From: JANNSX01 sp041397825 | Lineage (GTDB): Bacteria; Pseudomonadota; Alphaproteobacteria; Rhizobiales; Hyphomicrobiaceae | Length of the DNA stretch: 64,000 bases | Reading direction: 5' to 3' | Assembly: GCA_041397825.1 (NCBI GenBank) | Contig: JAWKVX010000002.1 | Span: 558,001 to 622,000, forward strand | Shown: one piece after another, positions 59,970 to 64,000 of the stretch | Numbering within the stretch: the stretch's first letter is position 1 | Layout: every line of letters begins with the position of its first letter | Made by a program: the position numbers and the translations under genes | Notes under the pieces: model-generated | Told to the model about the DNA's origin: nothing | What the model saw: only the letters and a program-made list of their open reading frames with translations | Databases searched by the model: none

Positions 59970-61012
59970 CCATCATCACGAAGGCGAAGAAGAAGTTGAC
60001 CGTTATCCTTCTGGTCGACGAGAGCTCGCTGCCGGATGGCAATCTGTCGGACTACAGCGAGAAAGAGCGGTTGCTGAGAAAGACGGAGTACAACGTCAAG
60101 GGCGCGATCGAGGCGCTCGGCCATACGCTGATCGCCGTCGGCGTGTCCAACGACATCTCGGCGATCCGCGATGCGATCGACGCCCACAAGCCCGACATCG
60201 TCTTCAACCTCATCGAGGAATTCCATCGCATCGCGCATTTCGACCAGCACGTCGTCAGCTATCTGGAGCTCATCCGCCAGCCCTATACCGGCTGCAACCC
60301 GCGCGGCCTGACCATCGCGCGCGACAAGGCGCTGACGAAGAAGATCCTGGCCTATGACGGCCTCAAGGTTCCCGAGTTCGCCATCTTTCCGATGCGCCGC
60401 CATGCGAAGCGCCCGAAGTCGCTGGAGTTTCCGCTGTTCGTCAAGTCGCTGACCGCGGAAGGCTCGGTCGGAATCTCGGGCGCATCAATCGTGCGCGACG
60501 ACGCGAAACTGATGGAGCGCGTCGAGTTCATCCATCGGACCGCGCATTCGGCGGCGCTGGCGGAGCAATTCATCGAGGGGCGCGAGATCTACGTCAGCAT
60601 CATGGGGAACGGCCGCGTGACGGTCTTGCCGCCCTGGGAGTTCTTCGTCGAGAACAGGCCCGAGGGTGCGCCGTTGATCGCGACGGGCCGGGGGAAATGG
60701 GATCCGGACTACCAGGACCAGGCCGGGGTGATGACCGGTCCGGCCGAGATCAGCGAAAAGCTGGCGGCGAAGCTCGAGAAGCTGTCGCGGGAGATCTACC
60801 GGCTGCTGGGTCTCAGCGGCTATGCACGGCTCGATTTCCGCGTCACCGCCGACGAGGACGCCTATCTGCTCGAGGCCAATCCCAATCCGCAGATCGCCGC
60901 CGATGAGGACTTCGCGAGTGCGGCCGACGCCGCCGGCATCGAGTATCCTGAACTCATCGAGCGGATCATGAGGTACGGCATGAGCTTCGATCCGGAGCGC
61001 CTGGTGCTCTGA
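59966..61012 (+). CDS. ATP-grasp ligase, D-alanine-D-alanine ligase-like
   Basis: 348 residues. The N-terminal domain (LTVILLVDESSLPDGNLSD; KPDIVFNLIEEFHRIAHFD; YTGCNPRGLTIARDKALTK) and the ATP-grasp core (FPLFVKSLTAEGSVGIS; EQFIEGREIYVSI; RLDFRVTADEDAYLLEANPN) match Ddl-like ligases, including the Mg-binding ExN in EANPNP. It lies away from any cell-wall cluster and is coupled to a metallopeptidase-like gene, so it probably joins amino acids or an amine in an unknown modification, not standard D-Ala-D-Ala. Confidence 0.88.
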   Translation: MTIITKAKKKLTVILLVDESSLPDGNLSDYSEKERLLRKTEYNVKGAIEALGHTLIAVGVSNDISAIRDAIDAHKPDIVFNLIEEFHRIAHFDQHVVSYLELIRQPYTGCNPRGLTIARDKALTKKILAYDGLKVPEFAIFPMRRHAKRPKSLEFPLFVKSLTAEGSVGISGASIVRDDAKLMERVEFIHRTAHSAALAEQFIEGREIYVSIMGNGRVTVLPPWEFFVENRPEGAPLIATGRGKWDPDYQDQAGVMTGPAEISEKLAAKLEKLSREIYRLLGLSGYARLDFRVTADEDAYLLEANPNPQIAADEDFASAADAAGIEYPELIERIMRYGMSFDPERLVL

Positions 61013-61141
61013 GGCCCGGCTCTCCTCGACATCCTCGACGTCCATCGAAATCGGCCGAGACTCTGGTCGGATATCGCTGAGCGCGGGTATGGCCTGGCGA
61101 AGGCACTTTGGCCATCGAAAGGCGGTGGATAGATTGGGTGC

Positions 61142-61495
61142 ATGCTTGCTCTCTCCGTTGTCCTCCTCGCCGCCCTGGCGATCGTCGGTGTGACCATCAC
61201 GATCCGCCGCACGCGCTCCGTCGGCGGGAGGGCGCGATCGCGGCGGCCGCTCTGGCGCTGGCTCGCGGGCGCGATGGCGGCGCTCTGCCTCGTCCTGGCC
61301 GCCGTCTTCACCCTGGCCTTCCATAATCGCTACTGGCGCTGGCGCGATTGTTTCAACGAGCTCGGCCGCTGCTATGACCCGGCCAACCAGGAGATCTATC
61401 TCGAGCAGGCCGGTCTCGTGTGGGGTGGGCTCGCCGCCCTGGCGATCGCGGGCGCACTCATCGCCTTGGCCGGTTGGTGGCGACGGCGCGGCTAG
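61142..61495 (+). CDS. Hypothetical membrane protein
   Basis: 117 residues with three hydrophobic helices: LALSVVLLAALAIVGVTITI, LAGAMAALCLVLAAVFTLAF and LAALAIAGALIALAGWW, separated by arginine-rich and acidic loops (RYWRWRDCFNELGRCYD). Two cysteines in the external loop could form a disulfide. No family recognised. It converges with an L,D-transpeptidase gene six bases away. Confidence 0.6.
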   Translation: MLALSVVLLAALAIVGVTITIRRTRSVGGRARSRRPLWRWLAGAMAALCLVLAAVFTLAFHNRYWRWRDCFNELGRCYDPANQEIYLEQAGLVWGGLAALAIAGALIALAGWWRRRG

Positions 61496-61501
61496 GCGGC
61501 C

Positions 61502-62650
61502 CTATCGCTGCGCGATGCTCGGGGCGACCTTCGGGGGCATCGAGGGGAAGGGGGCCAGCGCGGTCTTGATGTCCTCGTAGAGCCGCGGCAGCCAGACGGG
61601 TCCGCCGAGATTGATCGTCTCCTTCATCGAGGAGAAGACCGAGGGCTTGCGGAAATCGCGTGGCGCGATGACGACCTGCAGGTTCTGCAGACCGACGGAG
61701 TGTGCCATGACGAAGAACTCCTCGGAGGCCGGATCGCCGACGGCGAGACAGCCGATCGACAGCGCCTTGCCGTGGATCATGATGTCGCCGCCGAGCTTGG
61801 AGCGGCCATCCGCCTTGGCCATCGCCCGATCGAAGTCGTTCGGATAGCTGACGCGTAGTGAGACATGGTAGCGGCTGTTGGGATTGAGCGAGGCGATCCT
61901 GTAGAGGCCTTCGGGCACTTGCCGGTCGCCCTCTTTGAGCTTCGGGCCAGAATCGCCGCTCGCCCTTAGGATCGGATAGCGATAGACGGGCTGCCAAGCG
62001 CCGTCGCCGGACTGGGCCTGGACCTCGATCACCTTCTCATCCTTGAAGGCGAGATAAGCCAGGCGCTCCGGCGGCCAAGAGACGCCGGCCTGGGCGAACT
62101 TCTCCTCGATGCGGGCGACCGCGCCGGGGCCGATCTCGGCGATCCGCTCGACCAGCGTGTAGGTCGTGCGCCGCGTTGGCGCGGCCGACCTGGCGGGCTT
62201 GCGGACCGGCAGTCGCGGAACGCTCGCCTCAGTCATCTCGCTCGAGGTCAGTGTGCCGCCCTCGCCGGTCTCGACCCAGGCCGTGTCGATCTCTGGCTCG
62301 GCCGCGGACGCCTCGGTCTCGGCGGCGCCGACGTCGAAGCCTGAGCCGTCGTCGATCTCCGGGCCGTTGTCGTACCCCCCTGGCTCATCTTCGAGACTGG
62401 CGAGTTCGACGGGCGAGGCAGTGTCCGGTTGCGCCGTCGGTTCGGTCATCAGATCCGATGACGCGGAACGGGACTCGTCCTTTGGAGCACGATCGAGCAC
62501 CTCGGCGATCGGATCGAAGGTCTCACCCGTGCTCGCCGGCTGGATCACCGCCATGCGCACCGTGCGCGCCGGCTCACCCGATGGCCAGAACGCCACGGCG
62601 GCGAAAGCCATGCAGCCGGTCATTGCGGAGGCGAGCGCCAGTCTCAGCAT
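61502..62650 (-). CDS. YafK-type L,D-transpeptidase with long proline/acid-rich linker
   Basis: 382 residues. An N-terminal membrane anchor or signal (LALASAMTGCMAFAAVAFW) is followed by a low-complexity acidic linker (about 30-150) and a YkuD/YafK catalytic domain: RIEEKFAQAGVSWPPERLAY, ILRASGDSGPKLKEGDRQVP, YHVSLRVSYPN and DIMIHGKALSIGCLAVGD with nucleophile C301. YafK/DpaA-type members can cut or make links between peptidoglycan and proteins. ATG 62650 is preferred to TTG 62665. A paralogue lies 500 bases upstream. Confidence 0.88.
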   Translation of the reverse strand: MLRLALASAMTGCMAFAAVAFWPSGEPARTVRMAVIQPASTGETFDPIAEVLDRAPKDESRSASSDLMTEPTAQPDTASPVELASLEDEPGGYDNGPEIDDGSGFDVGAAETEASAAEPEIDTAWVETGEGGTLTSSEMTEASVPRLPVRKPARSAAPTRRTTYTLVERIAEIGPGAVARIEEKFAQAGVSWPPERLAYLAFKDEKVIEVQAQSGDGAWQPVYRYPILRASGDSGPKLKEGDRQVPEGLYRIASLNPNSRYHVSLRVSYPNDFDRAMAKADGRSKLGGDIMIHGKALSIGCLAVGDPASEEFFVMAHSVGLQNLQVVIAPRDFRKPSVFSSMKETINLGGPVWLPRLYEDIKTALAPFPSMPPKVAPSIAQR

Positions 62651-62665
62651 TCCCGGTCGATCCAA

Positions 62666-63013
62666 CTATTGGTCCGTGCAGCCCGTCGCCACGTCACCTG
62701 TGCTGGCCGCGGGCTTGCCATTGATGAATACGTTCGAGGAGCCACCGATGACAATGCCCCCGCAATTGGTGGCACCGCCTTGCACGGCGGCCGGTTTGCC
62801 GTTGATGAAGACATCTGGCGAGCCCTCGACGACGACGTTGCCGGTGCTGGTCGTATCGCCGACCCGGGCTGCCGATTGTCCACCGATGCTGACATCCCCG
62901 CTGCCCTCGACGATTACGCCGGGCGATGCAGTCTCCGGCTGCGGCAGGTCCTCCGCGCGCGCCGGCAGCACCCCGAGCCAGAGGATTGCAGCCCAGCAGA
63001 TCTTCGTCCGCAT
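62666..63013 (-). CDS. Secreted PAAR-like repeat protein
   Basis: 115 residues: a Sec signal (MRTKICWAAILWLGVLPARA) and then three tandem repeats of about 22 residues with the pattern GxVxVEGSxDVFINGKPAAxxGD. This is the PAAR motif repeat, which forms a small cone and tips type VI secretion spikes. Real spike PAAR proteins have no signal peptide, and no type VI genes are here, so this one probably acts in the periplasm or at the surface. Two YafK-type transpeptidases flank it on the same strand. Confidence 0.8.
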   Translation of the reverse strand: MRTKICWAAILWLGVLPARAEDLPQPETASPGVIVEGSGDVSIGGQSAARVGDTTSTGNVVVEGSPDVFINGKPAAVQGGATNCGGIVIGGSSNVFINGKPAASTGDVATGCTDQ

Positions 63014-63147
63014 CTCGCCACCCTTCTCGACTCAAAATCTTAGGTGATTCTCACGCCCGAGTCGGTCGGAACTGTGGCGAATTCCGTAATACGTGTTTGT
63101 TTTCAAAGGTATTCCCGGATTGTGCAGGACAATCGGCCGCAGCTTTG

Positions 63148-63897
63148 TCAGGGGTAGTCGGCGAGTGCCTGCGCGATATCTGCGTAGAGGGCCGGCACCC
63201 AGGCCGGTGCGTCACCCGCAATCGCGGCTTTGCCGCCGCCTTGCTTCCGGAAGTCGCTCGGGGCAATGACGACGCTGACATTCGCGAGCCCGACCCTGTG
63301 AGCGAGCACGAACAGCTCCTCCGAGGCTGGGTCGCCCATCGCCAGGCAGCCGATCGACGCCGCGCGGCCATGGATCATGATGTCGCCGCCGAGATCGCTG
63401 CGGCCATCGCGCTGACCCATCCGGCGGTCGAAGGCGTTGGGATAATCGAGACGCAGCGACACATGGTAGAGGCTGTTCGGATTGAGGAAGGTCACGCGAT
63501 AAAGCCCTTCGGGCACCTGCCGGTCGCCTTCGCGGAGCTTCGGGCCGGCAACGCCGCTCTGGGCTTCGACCCGATAGCGGTGCACGGCTTTCCAGCGGCC
63601 GTCCCTGGCTTCGGCCTGCAACTCGACCACGCGCTCGTCCTTGAAGGCGAGGAGCGCCACCCGCTTCGGCGGCCAGGCGACGGCGGCGGCGCGAAACTTT
63701 TCCTCGAGCCGGGTCGTAGCTCGGGGGCCGATCTCGGCGATACGCTCGTCGAGGGTCGCGTTCGGCCGGAGCGTCGCCTCGACCCGCGTCCTGATCGCGT
63801 CGACCGCACCCTGGTCGTAACCCGTCTCGCGGAGCAGCAGCATTGCTGCGACGAAGGCCACCGCGAGCAGGAGGGCGATGCGCAGCAGTCGTCGCAT
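63148..63897 (-). CDS. YafK-type L,D-transpeptidase, paralogue
   Basis: 249 residues. An N-terminal transmembrane anchor (LLRIALLLAVAFVAAMLLL) is followed directly by the same catalytic domain as the gene at 61502: RLEEKFRAAAVAWPPKRVAL, GPKLREGDRQVPEGLYRV, YHVSLRLDYPNAFD and DIMIHGRAASIGCLAMGD with nucleophile C184. The long acidic linker of the paralogue is absent. The gene arrangement LDT-PAAR-LDT suggests one envelope function. Confidence 0.9.
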   Translation of the reverse strand: MRRLLRIALLLAVAFVAAMLLLRETGYDQGAVDAIRTRVEATLRPNATLDERIAEIGPRATTRLEEKFRAAAVAWPPKRVALLAFKDERVVELQAEARDGRWKAVHRYRVEAQSGVAGPKLREGDRQVPEGLYRVTFLNPNSLYHVSLRLDYPNAFDRRMGQRDGRSDLGGDIMIHGRAASIGCLAMGDPASEELFVLAHRVGLANVSVVIAPSDFRKQGGGKAAIAGDAPAWVPALYADIAQALADYP

Positions 63898-63904
63898 GGC
63901 GCGC

Positions 63905-64000
63905 CTAGACCTTGAGGTCGACGACCACCCGGCCCTTGACCTGACCCTTCAAGATCGCTTTGCCGAGCTTGGGCAGATCGGCGAGCGTGGCGGGCTCGAT
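63905..64000 (-). CDS. C-terminal end of a medium-chain dehydrogenase/reductase (partial)
   Basis: The last 31 codons and the stop of a minus-strand gene that continues past the window edge. The sequence ATLADLPKLGKAILKGQVKG followed by RVVVDLKV is typical of the end of quinone-oxidoreductase/acryloyl-CoA-reductase-like zinc-independent MDR proteins. It ends seven bases before the start of the L,D-transpeptidase gene. Confidence 0.6.
   Translation of the reverse strand: MEPATLADLPKLGKAILKGQVKGRVVVDLKV

Noticed and set aside
62666..63013. Type VI secretion spike tip
   Set aside because: The protein has a Sec signal peptide and no type VI genes are in the window, so a spike role is not supported.

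Overview
The window looks like one chromosomal stretch of an alphaproteobacterium of the order Hyphomicrobiales (Rhizobiales). It is GC-rich and carries a PhyR-NepR-EcfG general stress locus, HWE-type histidine kinases, a BA14K-type secreted protein, a bacteriophytochrome with its heme oxygenase, and many ABC importers and Rieske oxygenases typical of soil or plant-associated members. No rRNA or CRISPR array is seen. There is one intact tRNA, Ser-GGA.

Layout. (1) 144-10970: one long plus-strand operon with a PLP-dependent decarboxylase, a dimethylglycine/sarcosine dehydrogenase-like flavoprotein, an MttB-family methyltransferase without an in-frame UAG, and a complete five-gene peptide-class ABC importer. 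This suggests uptake and demethylation of an N-methylated compound. (2) 10971-12958: a scar of mobile-element remnants (recombinase tail, tRNA-like fragment, IS630 fragment) and a truncated GTPase-type gene. (3) 13395-30522: a general-stress island. It holds csbD, a YflT-like protein, an EF-hand protein, a DUF892 protein, a Crp/Fnr regulator, heme oxygenase plus bacteriophytochrome, an AI-2E-type permease, small membrane proteins, an L,D-transpeptidase, an HWE kinase, a BA14K protein, phyR, nepR and ecfG. By eye I find 13 sites of the form GGAAC-N16/17-(C/G/A)GTT, several in back-to-back pairs between divergent genes. One site precedes a short, strongly terminated transcript that looks like a stress-induced small RNA, and another precedes a 25-residue protein. 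(4) 30958-36651: a small membrane protein, a polyamine-class ABC importer and a convergent Rieske oxygenase. (5) 36760-41405: decayed DNA (DUF559 remnant, palindromic repeat, broken HTH gene, partial pncA copy, IS256 remnant) around a GMC oxidoreductase and a GFA-family protein. (6) 41645-46987: a tightly coupled operon of amidohydrolase, FAD-linked oxidase, RidA, creatininase-like, TauD-like and DUF2165 genes, likely for degrading an N-rich compound. (7) 47174-58476: cytochrome c, pncA, an old-yellow-enzyme/TMADH-type reductase, two SDRs, a creatinase-fold M24 protein, a solitary VirD4/TraG-type ATPase, two Rieske oxygenases, a SnoaL-like protein and an enoyl-CoA hydratase. (8) 58947-64000: a zinc-metallopeptidase-like/ATP-grasp pair, a small membrane protein, two YafK-type L,D-transpeptidases on either side of a secreted PAAR-like repeat protein, and the 3-prime end of a medium-chain dehydrogenase.

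How it fits together. The best-supported system is the stress island. One or both HWE kinases (one reading red/far-red light through biliverdin, one with a periplasmic sensor) could phosphorylate PhyR, which would take NepR away from EcfG, and EcfG would then turn on the surrounding genes and the small RNA. The rest is mainly catabolism of methylated or cyclic nitrogen compounds, plus envelope-modifying genes at the right end. Assignments rest on motif recognition only; no database search was possible.
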